Shown here piece by piece: positions 35,701 through 40,666 of a DNA stretch of 45,002 bases. The DNA lies in contig ONFR01000017.1 of NCBI GenBank assembly GCA_900317125.1, forward strand, positions 1-45,002, in the 5' to 3' direction. Numbering within the stretch: position 1 is the stretch's first letter; every line of letters begins with the position of its first letter. The position numbers and the translations under genes were made by a program. The DNA is from an uncultured Bacteroidales bacterium (GTDB lineage Bacteria; Bacteroidota; Bacteroidia; Bacteroidales; P3). The notes below the pieces were generated by a model that was given only the letters and a program-made list of their open reading frames with translations, was not told the DNA's origin and did not search any database.

Positions 35701-35701
35701 G
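23702..35701 (+). CDS. Giant multidomain secreted protein with T9SS type A sorting domain
   Basis: This protein has 3999 residues. Residues 1-21 are a signal peptide ending SHA. Visible modules: a jellyroll-like region (about 25-220, ending DGWYIDDIQFRC); a repeated region at about 330-490 and 1720-1870 (SEFIYDSLSMAERGYGPGYIKQMRF and EQYLFTAEQIQAAGHGAGDISSLSF); two right-handed beta-helix regions (about 653-1092 and 2034-2478), both starting with G-x-Y and ending (M/I)GAYE; a lamin-tail-like domain (about 1305-1520); many CARDB-like Ig modules; a GEVED-type domain (about 3050-3110, AIDYNRDGFYNFDSIENL); a second jellyroll (about 3265-3441); and a C-terminal sorting domain (about 3917-3999, LEQNYPNPFDGSTRIEF, ending GVYFYGIDYNGDRRMRKMTVK). 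I infer T9SS export and surface attachment; the target is unknown. The 5' about 1.6 kb uses more A/T-ending codons than the rest. The stop overlaps the tilS start. Confidence 0.95.
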   Translation: MKKRFFLIGLIFALATVVSHAQIYQVYNQDFEVGSPVNYTVSDPTMVTFSTSIVSGGQRSIKLTQSSNDTVYITLDTVDFSTINNLEYYTLEFMHIAYVWPTSVPSQNRSQVCMIEAKRPNQTVWTQLNETHYDLSDQGTPEFGGLAAFHYRSYQDWETNPLSNDRWKKERFNLEPFFNGVNDVDKKLQVRFVVWQRNTVYPHDGWYIDDIQFRCSRQPIVTPNISMISFPDNIAYPSSRGAKLKLKASTSVPQGINRDSVYVEYTVGNRDTLYRTYLTPLGHDNLYEGRIPFYGFDTLMTYHVVAKDSTLNTNTVYFPKNSQQMMKYRCVRGRTFSSAPVGNTTNNIYFPFPSFAKSKSEFIYDSLSMAERGYGPGYIKQMRFVIANNTSNITRQRVQIKMANKSYATNIVEPGSGTNTSRAYTTTAMQIVYDSTLVMEQCAPNSYKMITLQDTFFYSGSDLVVQILYYNPHDLSIPTSIRHVPASTGKMSIWTNGFAEQQVNNPFDPSDNNYETGDVSNTRPWVQFYETKHLPLIYDCGISALAYPSYDVPCNMGTDSVVVWLKNYGVSVMNGVRIWYKVDNMPPSYFDWTGSLSAGDSVRVKLSSNQAFTVGYHTMRAWVDDSITVSNVLYRDHEPYNDTSFAPFAACDGPYSGVRTVGNGANDHFTSLDNCLYVLSRCGINGPLTIKLPAGNYGVTKFPYIPGASATQRVTFEPATASAVVTFRRPHGGPDAITWVPSLVDLEDANSIHFRNIRFVQGRSSDNCCTVLAKLGEGSTHCLFENCQFVDSNTVNASGEALIYADGSDSVTITNCQFYGGQVGVNMRGNAPDDRASHNLIHFNEFRNQVNTAISVVNQDGVEVDSNMVFDVRTNASYTVLGQHIYDGSRITRNKVYSTKGSSCIGVSDMHGTANNYSIVANNMMVSSFDNTTNMLTTPLNIIKGSYLKVVFNSVRMSAPDFVNVAAATLGGDIISNIYFQNNVITSFDTTNYAFNYMPGSNGSTMHVDHNCYYSRSGVLNKLSGTNYFNLNGWRAAVPIDQGSVVGDPIFTNGSLVDLRSFSDLLRNVGVVVPEVTIDMFGSTRDATAPSMGAYEVSVLAVDFTPVEFVTPMTDYCGAPAAIPVEVAIRNTGNGTYTYSASTPITVYYSIDNGPVQNFTVTRSCGPMDTIHFLSTRTMALPSGPNNTDLTYNIRWWVKCSLDPDDMNDTGYYTVNSRYAAPAPTVINQTIPYSTQATITPTAGINSWPISYYTSGNGRQQRSGISWYHSMEDSARFHYGPSFTTGILYHDTTFYISQKRDLPLVKITEVQVSRAANAVGVTNPMPSYMNAQTQFAVELTNCGDYPANIEGDSIVVIMTNSAAKIWVLPNVEIQPGATLVLQFKNNNNPSDSSRTIFAPSTAVPSVAYNGNFAVIYRDGHGIADAVPFNQIITATSQQVITWGNQQVPAAVWQGSAINLAQGASQATPPVNTPTAGARRIAWPTNAHTASPTATATLWQVATDANPMHLGEVENNLILYFDNGCEGQRSEVSIHVSNTPPVDLMVDNLELAEGCALTTSEPVTVTIHNYGQQAASSFVVNYSLDGGTTVFSDTIANGLVAGGNMAHTFSHTVNMHLPTDSTFHVMSWLTAYATDTYQENDTVRGDFTTYYTPDMPYVTSPSTVSYDNIDTLVAIPAGNRTAMIWYNARHRIVDTNSGTYITPRIYHPDTFFVAPVALVDQPNTHVGNLTNVMSNNFPSPYNPKQRYVKEQYLFTAEQIQAAGHGAGDISSLSFYLEALGNNVSTFTYSYYNIKIGTTTLSVFPNGNFVTGLTPVYSATDLTLNASNLGWVHHTLDSVYHWDGTSNLVIEITRALNQPGISAGANTRYTPQPNTVISKQNNTTDQSEQTSGSKGNNRPDITFGFLEPDGCLGPEALIQIAVTNVPDTDAAIVWPASLDTMLLSSCDSVGLTVAIDNHGNSNINNYTLRYRIDNGTWGETTGNANNLPLGYQREVSLLRAHFTPGRHTITAVIHIQGDTITSNDTIVRTVNVRFCGGNYIVGNCSGSDYLTLTAAVDTLNHAGIDGPVVFELCNQTFEEQIDIGPIVGVSETNTITFRTIANSPAQAMVYHTPTNSSNYVLQVHNASYVTFKDIYFYANYNTGSNNNIFANVIKVDGSYNIHFTGCTIRSKKTIASSTNANLVLLGDENYYITIDSCTLDSGYYAIRSLDNNHSEWFNINENVITNFWFQAIYLRNTDTVTIYHDSIRSAASLASKPLSGIYVANGKRVSIQRNSIYLLDDRNGGKRGIAINNCRGSNIDRVTIYNNMISLSGTGAATITSSGISVDSLSKYVNVYFNTASLYAGPNQANTKVFSCQNSSNVHVLNNIFNNRSKGYAYYVAIDTCVINSNFNVYYTNAEPNPNTGVRFFAYWGGNICANIDSLRLVNQRETNSKEEFPYFYSDNCLALTLSQFAGDAQYNPDVTTDVFGMIRPQIPAPTIGAYEFHRLSHNISVAEIIEPIMPEITTGANPTVYNIETDSIPVRVKFWNNGEAPETNISWYAYLADVYPQPRSETRNIFRLPLRTLLEDSTKVPSPLGIIDTQKIVVVIQMGSGVTDAFPEDNVDTALVFIYPAYDLQLVSVALDSTVDPLHCRMYQVPLKYTIRNVGKKDFPGDFTFSLGYDYYAQQSGSQPLPSFPNIPGASNADVRTFGSDLPVGNTRDIVNSPAYQPNLFPTGYIGDLTIKLRGFVHHENDLKPLTDTTNYINITSNHTPEMPIPHDTMVDYGTYANFWATQNASRPIRWHRDTVSGEFFYNGTGNYNRSTHWNTTPQYFHDSLYYLSCLSTRNCTSYYSQINVGINPPLNYDVSISEVRSPRGSGRVYLEKDTVTLRVVNYGSQPISNIPIAFKFMNANGRVTYLEVHDTVRATIPGRVGDNVSYFDFSFDTALLQINQPLSNTTFTLNAWVYHPDDQQRGNDTLRYVHTFRSLAETIYDSIHNYYPTAVEGFDITRVSYNELDVNMPDMIGYDNLWLGNYNASNAEIPTLFVRRGTTDTLTIEVANNLDEMDSSTSASLCVAIDYNRDGFYNFDSIENLTTTPFSKGAKVRSRREFKLPLVIPESAHYGYMRMLVWVHGDSTAYISGLHNASSHGNGQMQQYLLFVQEDVELDSVDAALTRVVTPRNHIVTESDHYVSVMLANKGRTPITSAYITYIFSDQIHPDQSGTFGWTGNLEPGMSQVIRLDSVYFHEGTTDLTCTVTVDGDTFHTDNNSLQYRYHRYYVVRCHWVDSFDQEINKWYAPAGYNDYTRNYFERGIPSKSNIISAYSLPNAYVTSCTETVVTGKRGNRSVIYSPIIDLRLIRADTIEFRLSKNMAQGSHMVLQYWSWENKWVTLDAQGVRWSAPREENPSWYDEEEGWTGDSRGEYVYYNLPTKPIGTEFNQDLQLRFVYTTPTTTSPSSSFGDGVAIDNFKLGRAKRDIDVGVTAITHPVSPQFGQTIYPRVIIHNYGLDSIQNFKVSYIPYGSFLSREATCTQGITPGGDIEFEFPDPFTITNNYPDTFDLVAFTDVQLDVYKDNDTTIRTFALAPLANDLYLYQLLSPLSNAVAGDSIDITVRLRNFGQNEIESCDVFYVFNDNDTVQEHINFSDYLGHNLPSTEFFNYTFRHRERATMGNMLLKVWCKFPLDVYPYNDSVSLQFVGMANIIDVRATAGIIDERRSNYAKKVFMAIVLDNVGARTVNDFEVGCYWDRDTSKRTTAIFHRDGGLEAGGHAVFYIAEDSARSAPRTYLTVWASCPGDTNHFNDTSDVVLPLSFDLELLKLQVEENRTDSCRVRAVIINNGTYPYMNTLTFRGRINESSFNYSIPLQDTLYVQPGQKRHILILDRRGNEFKIPKSPFRDYVGMGIIQPPNADDNPANDQTTIIEVLNYFEGVPVAEDMGFVLEQNYPNPFDGSTRIEFALPSSGRARFFITDLLGRLVYERSSLFNQGRNTITIDKGQFPSGVYFYGIDYNGDRRMRKMTVK

Positions 35702-37023
35702 TGTTACAACGCTTCATATCCAACGTCACTCAGCAGCACCTCTTCCCCACCGGGCAGCAGGTGCTGCTGGCCGTTAGCGGGGGTGTCGACTCGGTGGTGC
35801 TGGCCCATCTCATGCATTCCGCAGGCTATCCCTTCGCCGTTGCCCATTGCAATTTCAATCTGCGCCCCGGCGACTGCGACCGCGACGAGGCCTTTGTCCG
35901 GCGGCTTGCCCGTCGCTACCGTGTCCCGTTCTATCTGGCAAGGTTCGACACGCTAGCCCATGCCCGCAGCTACGGGCAAAGCATCGAGGAGGCTGCCCGG
36001 CAGCTGCGCTACGACTGGTTCGACACTCTCTGTCGCGAACAGGGCTACCCCGCAGTGCTCACCGCACACCACCGCGACGATGCCGCCGAAACCTTTTTCA
36101 TCAACCTTTTGCGCGGCACGGGGCTCTCTGGTCTCCATGGCATCCTGTCTGTTCAGGGGCATGTGGTACGGCCGTTGCTCCCCTTTGGCCGCGACGACAT
36201 CGAAGCCTATGCCCGCAGCCACCGCCTCCGCCATGTCGAGGATGTCACCAATGCATCACTCCTCTATCGCCGCAACCAGATCCGCCACCAGGTGCTTCCC
36301 CTCCTCCGCCAGCTACAGCCCTCTGCCGACACGGCACTAGCCACTACCATCGCCCACCTTCAGGCGGTCGAGCAGCTTTATTCCGCCCTCCTTGAGCCCC
36401 TCCGTCGGCAGCTAGTCACTGCGGGCTCCGACGGCACCTATCGTGTCAGCCTCCTTCCTTTCAGCGCACCTGGGTCCATTCCCCTCGCCGACAACGCTAC
36501 CCTTCGCCGCCAGCTCCTTTTCGAGCTGTTGCGTCCATTCGGCTTCAATGCCGCCTCGGTCGACGCTGTCCTTGCAAGCACCCAGCCCGGCCGTCGGTTT
36601 CTCTCGGCCACCCATCAAGCCGTTCTCGACCGTGGGCAGCTGCTCGTCTCCCCAATCAGCGGAGCGGATTCCGAGACGTTGCCCGACATCGTATTGCAGC
36701 TTTTCGATGCCCAAACCTGTCCTGTCGACTATCGTCACCTGCCGCCCAACCAAGCCCTTTTCGACGCCGACACGCTCCGTCAGCCCCTCAGTTTGCGTCA
36801 TTGGAGGGCAGGCGACCGCTTCCAGCCCCTTGGCATGGGCAAAGGCTCACAACTTGTCAGCGACTTCTTCACCGACCACAAGTACAGCCTGCCCGAAAAA
36901 CAACGCCAGCTCCTTATGGTCGATGCCGACGACCGGATTCTTTGGATTGTGGGACGACGCACGGCACATCCCTTCCGTGTCACATCTTCTTCCAATATAT
37001 TGCTTTTGGTAACTATCTGTTAA
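35701..37023 (+). CDS. tilS: tRNA(Ile)-lysidine synthase
   Basis: This 440-aa enzyme attaches lysine to C34 of the AUA-reading tRNA-Ile, an essential step. The PP-loop LLAVSGGVDSVVLAHLM (about 22-38) is clear, followed by AHCNFNLRPGDCDRDEAFVRRLA, VLTAHHRDDAAETFFINLLRGTGLSGLHGI and the VEDVTNASLLYRRNQIRHQVLPLL segment. The C-terminal domain contains LRHWRAGDRFQPLGMGKGSQLVSDFFTDHKY, typical of TilS. The start is GTG at 35701, sharing one base with the TAG stop of the giant gene. This implies re-initiation or coupling with a secreted-protein gene, which is odd for an essential enzyme. No separate promoter is obvious, though one could lie inside the giant gene. Confidence 0.95.
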   Translation: MLQRFISNVTQQHLFPTGQQVLLAVSGGVDSVVLAHLMHSAGYPFAVAHCNFNLRPGDCDRDEAFVRRLARRYRVPFYLARFDTLAHARSYGQSIEEAARQLRYDWFDTLCREQGYPAVLTAHHRDDAAETFFINLLRGTGLSGLHGILSVQGHVVRPLLPFGRDDIEAYARSHRLRHVEDVTNASLLYRRNQIRHQVLPLLRQLQPSADTALATTIAHLQAVEQLYSALLEPLRRQLVTAGSDGTYRVSLLPFSAPGSIPLADNATLRRQLLFELLRPFGFNAASVDAVLASTQPGRRFLSATHQAVLDRGQLLVSPISGADSETLPDIVLQLFDAQTCPVDYRHLPPNQALFDADTLRQPLSLRHWRAGDRFQPLGMGKGSQLVSDFFTDHKYSLPEKQRQLLMVDADDRILWIVGRRTAHPFRVTSSSNILLLVTIC

Positions 37024-37115
37024 CAGGCGCTGTTCCTGCTTCTCCGGTGCAGACAGCGTGATTTTTTCCTTTTTGTTAATGTGTCTTTTCGGGTGTTTTT
37101 TATCACACTAACTCC

Positions 37116-37159
37116 CTTCGATATCCGCTCGTTCTCCTATCGTTATCCCTTCGTTCCTC
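37116..37159. repeat. Four 11-bp tandem units
   Basis: CTTCGATATCC, GCTCGTTCTCC, TATCGTTATCC, CTTCGTTCCTC run without gaps. TCG at positions 3-5 and C at the end are constant; TCC ends the first three units. Confidence 0.7.
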
Positions 37160-37182
37160 GATTTGTAATTGGATAACTATCC

Positions 37183-37219
37183 TGTAAGATTCCTGTAACG
37201 ATGCTGTTTTGAACGAACC
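37183..37219. repeat. 11-bp units and shared 24-bp segment
   Basis: TGTAAGATTCC, TGTAACGATGC and TGTTTTGAACG follow with no gap. Bases 37196-37219 match 16909-16932 at 20 of 24 positions. Confidence 0.65.
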
Positions 37220-37367
37220 TAGGGTGGTGTCGGCATATCCTTGACACTGCCTTTTGTCAGTTTTCCTTGTCTTAAATAAATTTAAGAACTTTAACAACCT
37301 ATGTGTTAAATAATATTAAATGTCTAAGTATGCTTGTTGTTGGCTATGCTGATTGATAAAAAATGTG

Positions 37368-37375
37368 TACTTTTG
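37368..37375 (+). promoter_or_regulatory. Likely -7 box for the 37540-39600 pair
   Basis: TACTTTTG fits TAnnTTTG. No TTTG is found at the expected spacing upstream. The leader to the ATG at 37540 would be about 160 nt and is A/T-rich. Confidence 0.5.
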
Positions 37376-37539
37376 TAAATCGGAAATAGTGATTGAATTA
37401 TGTGTAAAATACTGACAGAGAGCTTTTAAAGTGTGCAATGACGTAGTGGAAATGTGTTTATTTCTGTGATTTTTATGCGTATTTTGTGATTATTTCTGTA
37501 ATTGAGCATTCAAAAAAACAATAATAATAAAAATATAAA

Positions 37540-37725
37540 ATGAATCAGCAAAAGAAAAGTTACAAAGAGCCAACTGTTAAGATGGTTGCTTTTATGATTG
37601 AGCGCGGTTTTGAAGGAAGCCCCTACCGCATTGTTCAGCCCGACACCGACACCGACGGCATGAACGAGCAAATGAACTATGATGAGAACAACTCAACCCT
37701 GGGTTGGGATTGGCACATTAATTAA
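37540..37725 (+). CDS. Small protein of 61 aa upstream of fimbrillin-like lipoprotein
   Basis: I do not recognise a named family. The protein has no signal peptide or TM helix. The N-terminal half is basic (MNQQKKSYKEPTVKMVAF), then comes MIERGFEGSP, and the C-terminal half is acidic and Asn-rich, ending with two Trp (GWDWHIN). From memory, short proteins with a K-Y-x-x-P-x-V-x-x-V start and an E-x-G-F-x-x-S motif occur next to surface-lipoprotein genes in Bacteroidales, but I cannot verify that. It has an A-rich ribosome-binding region typical of the phylum and sits 18 bp before the lipoprotein gene, so the two are probably cotranscribed. A precursor peptide or chaperone-like partner are possibilities only. 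Confidence 0.75.
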   Translation: MNQQKKSYKEPTVKMVAFMIERGFEGSPYRIVQPDTDTDGMNEQMNYDENNSTLGWDWHIN

Positions 37726-37743
37726 TAGAAAGGACATATCAAA

Positions 37744-39600
37744 ATGAAGAAAATATCTGTATTTTTCCTGTCAATTGCCGCCGCTGGCACTATGTTTTTT
37801 GCCGGCTGCAAGAAAGATGTGAACACCGTTACCCTGGGTGTCGAGGTGGAGCCCGCCGCTGCCTCTGGTAAACTGTATATCGATGACAGCCACAATCCCG
37901 TCTTCTTCACTTCTGGCGAGATGGTGAATGTCAATGGTACCGAGTATCCTGTCACCCTTGATGGTGCTACCTATAAGGTTGATGTTGAGGATGAGGGTGA
38001 AGGCGCTATCTATCGTGCTGCTTATCCCACTTCTCTGTTCAACACCATTTCTGAGACAGGCTTCACCGGTAATACCAACCAGCCTATCCACCTGTCGCGT
38101 TGGCAGAAGTATGTGAAGGTCGACGGTAAACAGAATGTCCAGCTCCCTGCAGGTGCCATCATTAATGGTGACGGTAGCAAGAAACTGAAATTCTACAATT
38201 TCGGCTCTCTGCTTGAGATTCAGTGGAAGAACACTTCCAATGTTTCCTACGACATTGTCGGTATCGAAGTCACCGTTCCCGGTGTGGGTCTGTATGGCGA
38301 TGGCGTTGCCAACCTCAGTGGCAATACCTCCAATATTGTGATGAACGATGTCCACAAGAACCGTGTCAACCTCTATTTTGATGCCGATGACCAACCGACT
38401 GTTGCCTCTCAGGCGACCAGTGGCAAGTATTACATCTTCCTCCCCCCGTTCGAGAATAAGAACCTCACAGTCCGTATCCAGACCATCCGTACTAGCCAGT
38501 CTACTTTGGATGACCAGAAGGTTAGAACTGTTACCGTTAATACAACAAATGAAAATGGCGTTAGCCTGCCCCGCAACTACATTGTCCCCATGCACTTTGA
38601 GGGCACTCCCACTGAGGATAACGGCCTGACCGGTTACTTTTCCGTCCGTGGTCAAGGCCCCACTGGCCCTGACACCTATAAAGTGGTCTTCTCCCGCGGC
38701 AACCTTCAACACTTGGGTACACCAAATCCAGGCGAGGGTGAGTGGCGTTTTGCACCTCGCCAGTATGATTTCTATGGCATGAAGAATATTTCTCGTATAG
38801 GAAGTTATACCCATTATAACGATCTCTCTGAGACAGTAGATCTTTTTGCTTGGAGCGATGCATCTAGTTATAGTAATTATGGCCTGTATACATATGATGA
38901 ATGGGTGCAAAGAGGTGGTTGGACTCCTAGTGGTATGGCTGGAAGTTACTTTAATGACTGGGGCAATCAGACTATCTCCGGTGATGCTCCTCATACTTGG
39001 TTCACGCTTACTTCCGATGAGTGGTACTATCTTTTCAACCTCCGTGTAAATGGTAATGCCACTAACTTGCGTGGAAGAGCGGTGATTACTGGTATTGAAG
39101 GCCATGAAGCAATTGATAACTTCGGTTCTCAGCCGAGAGACTATGTTTACGGATTTATCTTAATGCCTGATGATTGGACTTCTGATGATATCCCTGAAGG
39201 TCTTTCATTTACTCCCGCCAGCGAAAATGCATATTCTAGTGCTGTAGTGAATTCATATACTGTTGCTGAATGGGCTCGACTTGAAGCTGCCGGTGCCATG
39301 TTCCTCCCTGCTGCAGGACAAGGAGAAAATTATAATAATGATGGTAACTTTATTACTAATACCTATGAGTCAGGTTATTATTGGTCAAGTACAAGGACTA
39401 CTAATGGCTATCCCGATGCTCATCATCTGTGGTTCCAGTATAATAACTACTATTGGCATTTGCAGACATCATCACAAGCTGTGGGCAACCATACTGATGC
39501 CAACTACGACATGGATTGGTGGTACTTGCGTTCGGTTCGTTTGGTGAAACCGGCTCCTGGTTATGTTGACCCCGATGGCCGTTCCACCGTTAATCAGTAA
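37744..39600 (+). CDS. Fimbrillin-like lipoprotein with C-terminal FISUMP-like domain
   Basis: This 618-aa protein has a lipoprotein signal (residues 1-22, lipobox FAGC). Residues about 30-300 look like a fimbrillin/Mfa-type domain: VFFTSGEMVNVNGTEYPV, then AAYPTSLF, KKLKFYNFGSLLEIQWKN, YYIFLPPFENKNLTVRI. Residues about 310-610 resemble the FISUMP (Fibrobacter succinogenes major paralogous) or FGE-like fold seen in Bacteroidota lipoproteins: YKVVFSRGNLQHL, EWRFAPRQYDFYG, LTSDEWYYLFNLR, MFLPAAGQ, SGYYWSSTRT, SVRLVKPA. Surface display is inferred. Bases about 38760-39470 are clearly more A/T-rich than both ends of the gene, which hints that this segment has a different history. A strong terminator follows. 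Confidence 0.88.
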   Translation: MKKISVFFLSIAAAGTMFFAGCKKDVNTVTLGVEVEPAAASGKLYIDDSHNPVFFTSGEMVNVNGTEYPVTLDGATYKVDVEDEGEGAIYRAAYPTSLFNTISETGFTGNTNQPIHLSRWQKYVKVDGKQNVQLPAGAIINGDGSKKLKFYNFGSLLEIQWKNTSNVSYDIVGIEVTVPGVGLYGDGVANLSGNTSNIVMNDVHKNRVNLYFDADDQPTVASQATSGKYYIFLPPFENKNLTVRIQTIRTSQSTLDDQKVRTVTVNTTNENGVSLPRNYIVPMHFEGTPTEDNGLTGYFSVRGQGPTGPDTYKVVFSRGNLQHLGTPNPGEGEWRFAPRQYDFYGMKNISRIGSYTHYNDLSETVDLFAWSDASSYSNYGLYTYDEWVQRGGWTPSGMAGSYFNDWGNQTISGDAPHTWFTLTSDEWYYLFNLRVNGNATNLRGRAVITGIEGHEAIDNFGSQPRDYVYGFILMPDDWTSDDIPEGLSFTPASENAYSSAVVNSYTVAEWARLEAAGAMFLPAAGQGENYNNDGNFITNTYESGYYWSSTRTTNGYPDAHHLWFQYNNYYWHLQTSSQAVGNHTDANYDMDWWYLRSVRLVKPAPGYVDPDGRSTVNQ

Positions 39601-39632
39601 AACTGTTTGGTTTTTCATAATGCATTGATAGC

Positions 39633-39666
39633 AGCGGGCGGGCCTTGTGCCTGCCCGCTCTTTTTT
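39633..39666 (+). terminator. Intrinsic terminator after the FISUMP-like lipoprotein
   Basis: AGCGGGCGGGC (39633-39643) pairs with GCCTGCCCGCT (39649-39659) with one G-T wobble and a 5-nt loop. A run of T from 39661 to 39666 follows. Confidence 0.9.
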
Positions 39667-39693
39667 AGGAGACTGTATGTTGGAAATATTGCT

Positions 39694-39729
39694 ATTTGAA
39701 AAAAAAAGCTTATCTTTGCATTTTCAAAT
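39694..39729 (+). promoter_or_regulatory. Promoter box inside a 9-bp-arm inverted repeat
   Basis: ATTTGAAAA (39694-39702), 8 nt, TATCTTTG (39711-39718), 2 nt, TTTTCAAAT (39721-39729). The arms are perfectly complementary and centred on the start of the box. A TTTG lies only 12 nt upstream of the box, so the -33 element is not in its usual place. It drives the lipoprotein at 39770. Confidence 0.65.
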
Positions 39730-39769
39730 CGAAGGATTGTAGAGCATATTAATTAATACTTTTTGCAAT

Positions 39770-40552
39770 ATGAAGAAGATTTTTATCAGTTTAGCAGCTT
39801 TTGTCGCTGTGTCGTTGGCTTTGGTATCTTGCCATAACAACAGCGTGTTTAATGTGACCGTGGAAGAGGTGGCCGGCAACGGCGTCGCCGCCATCGCTTG
39901 GCCGAAAGATGCCGTGATAACCACATGGGACGACACCAAGACCCCTGCCGAGATTTCCTTTGCAAGCATTATGGCTGACAGCAGTTATGCCGTTATGCAG
40001 CTGCCGGAAGGGTTGAAGACGCAGGGTGTGCGCCATTTTGTTTATCCCGCTTCGGTGTATGCCGGCGAGGGCATGGTGATGGTGCCTGCCGTGCAGAGCG
40101 GGGTGGATTTCCCCAATGGTATGCCTTTCTATGCCGAGACCAGCGAGGGTAACACCGATTTGGCATTTAAGGCCCTCTGCGGTGTGGTTCGCCTGCATCT
40201 CACCACCCCCGAACATCTGGCTTCGGTGCAGGTGAGCTCGGAGGACACGAACGGCTTTATGACCGGACGCTACGGTGTGGACAATCATCCTTTCCCCGTC
40301 CTTGCATCTACTCAGGGCGCCGCCAAGTATGTCAGCTGCGAGCAGCTGCAGAACGTCGATTTCAGTGCTGGCGCTGATTTGAATCTGTATGTGGCCCCCG
40401 GTTGCTTCAATTCGTTCGCTGTGACCATGGTGACCGAGGACGGTCGCGTGTGCGTCAAAAACCTGAAAGAAGGCAAATATGTTGTGGTGGAACGCAACAG
40501 CGTTTGCACGATTAATTTGGGTGGCGAAGAGGGCGAATTGGTCTTTGAGTAA
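39770..40552 (+). CDS. Fimbrillin-like lipoprotein
   Basis: This 260-aa protein has a lipoprotein signal (residues 1-20, lipobox LVSC). The mature part is beta-rich with features of fimbrillin-type domains: VRHFVYPASVYAG, a middle FKALCGVVRLHLTTPEHLASVQVSS, then YVSCEQLQNV and ADLNLYVAPGCFNSFAVTMVTEDGRVC. The 'L(C/A)GV(V/L)RL' strand followed by a ligand-like strand is typical of FimA/Mfa-like lipoproteins. The family call rests on pattern, so it is moderate. It is monocistronic: an upstream terminator, its own promoter, and a tRNA-Gln promoter beginning just past its stop. The -33 element of that tRNA promoter (40560) lies 8 nt beyond the stop codon. Confidence 0.8.
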   Translation: MKKIFISLAAFVAVSLALVSCHNNSVFNVTVEEVAGNGVAAIAWPKDAVITTWDDTKTPAEISFASIMADSSYAVMQLPEGLKTQGVRHFVYPASVYAGEGMVMVPAVQSGVDFPNGMPFYAETSEGNTDLAFKALCGVVRLHLTTPEHLASVQVSSEDTNGFMTGRYGVDNHPFPVLASTQGAAKYVSCEQLQNVDFSAGADLNLYVAPGCFNSFAVTMVTEDGRVCVKNLKEGKYVVVERNSVCTINLGGEEGELVFE

Positions 40553-40559
40553 AAAAAAG

Positions 40560-40590
40560 TTTGCCATGTCGGAAAATATTCGTATCTTTG
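40560..40590 (+). promoter_or_regulatory. Promoter of tRNA-Gln
   Basis: TTTG (40560-40563), a 19-nt spacer starting CCATGTCG, then TATCTTTG (40583-40590). AGTTTGC (40558-40564) and GCAAACT (40590-40596) form a 7-bp inverted repeat. The element matches the tRNA-Val promoter at 33 of 37 positions. Confidence 0.88.
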
Positions 40591-40666
40591 CAAACTGAAA
40601 AAAAGATTGATAGTGTTTTCATGTTTCTCGAACTTGTTTTGTGATAAGTTTTTAGAATGTGAAGGA

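Larger units (their letters stand above)
37024..37539. other. Gene-free stretch with 11-bp-period tracts
   Basis: These 516 bp separate tilS from the 61-aa gene. They hold two tracts with an 11-bp period (37116-37159 and 37183-37215), a segment matching 16909-16932, a promoter box (37368-37375) and an A/T-rich leader of about 160 nt. No convincing coding frame is seen. Confidence 0.65.

Noticed and set aside
37103..37297. 64-codon minus-strand frame over the 11-bp-period tracts
   Set aside because: It is made of the periodic repeats and lacks any promoter or recognisable product.
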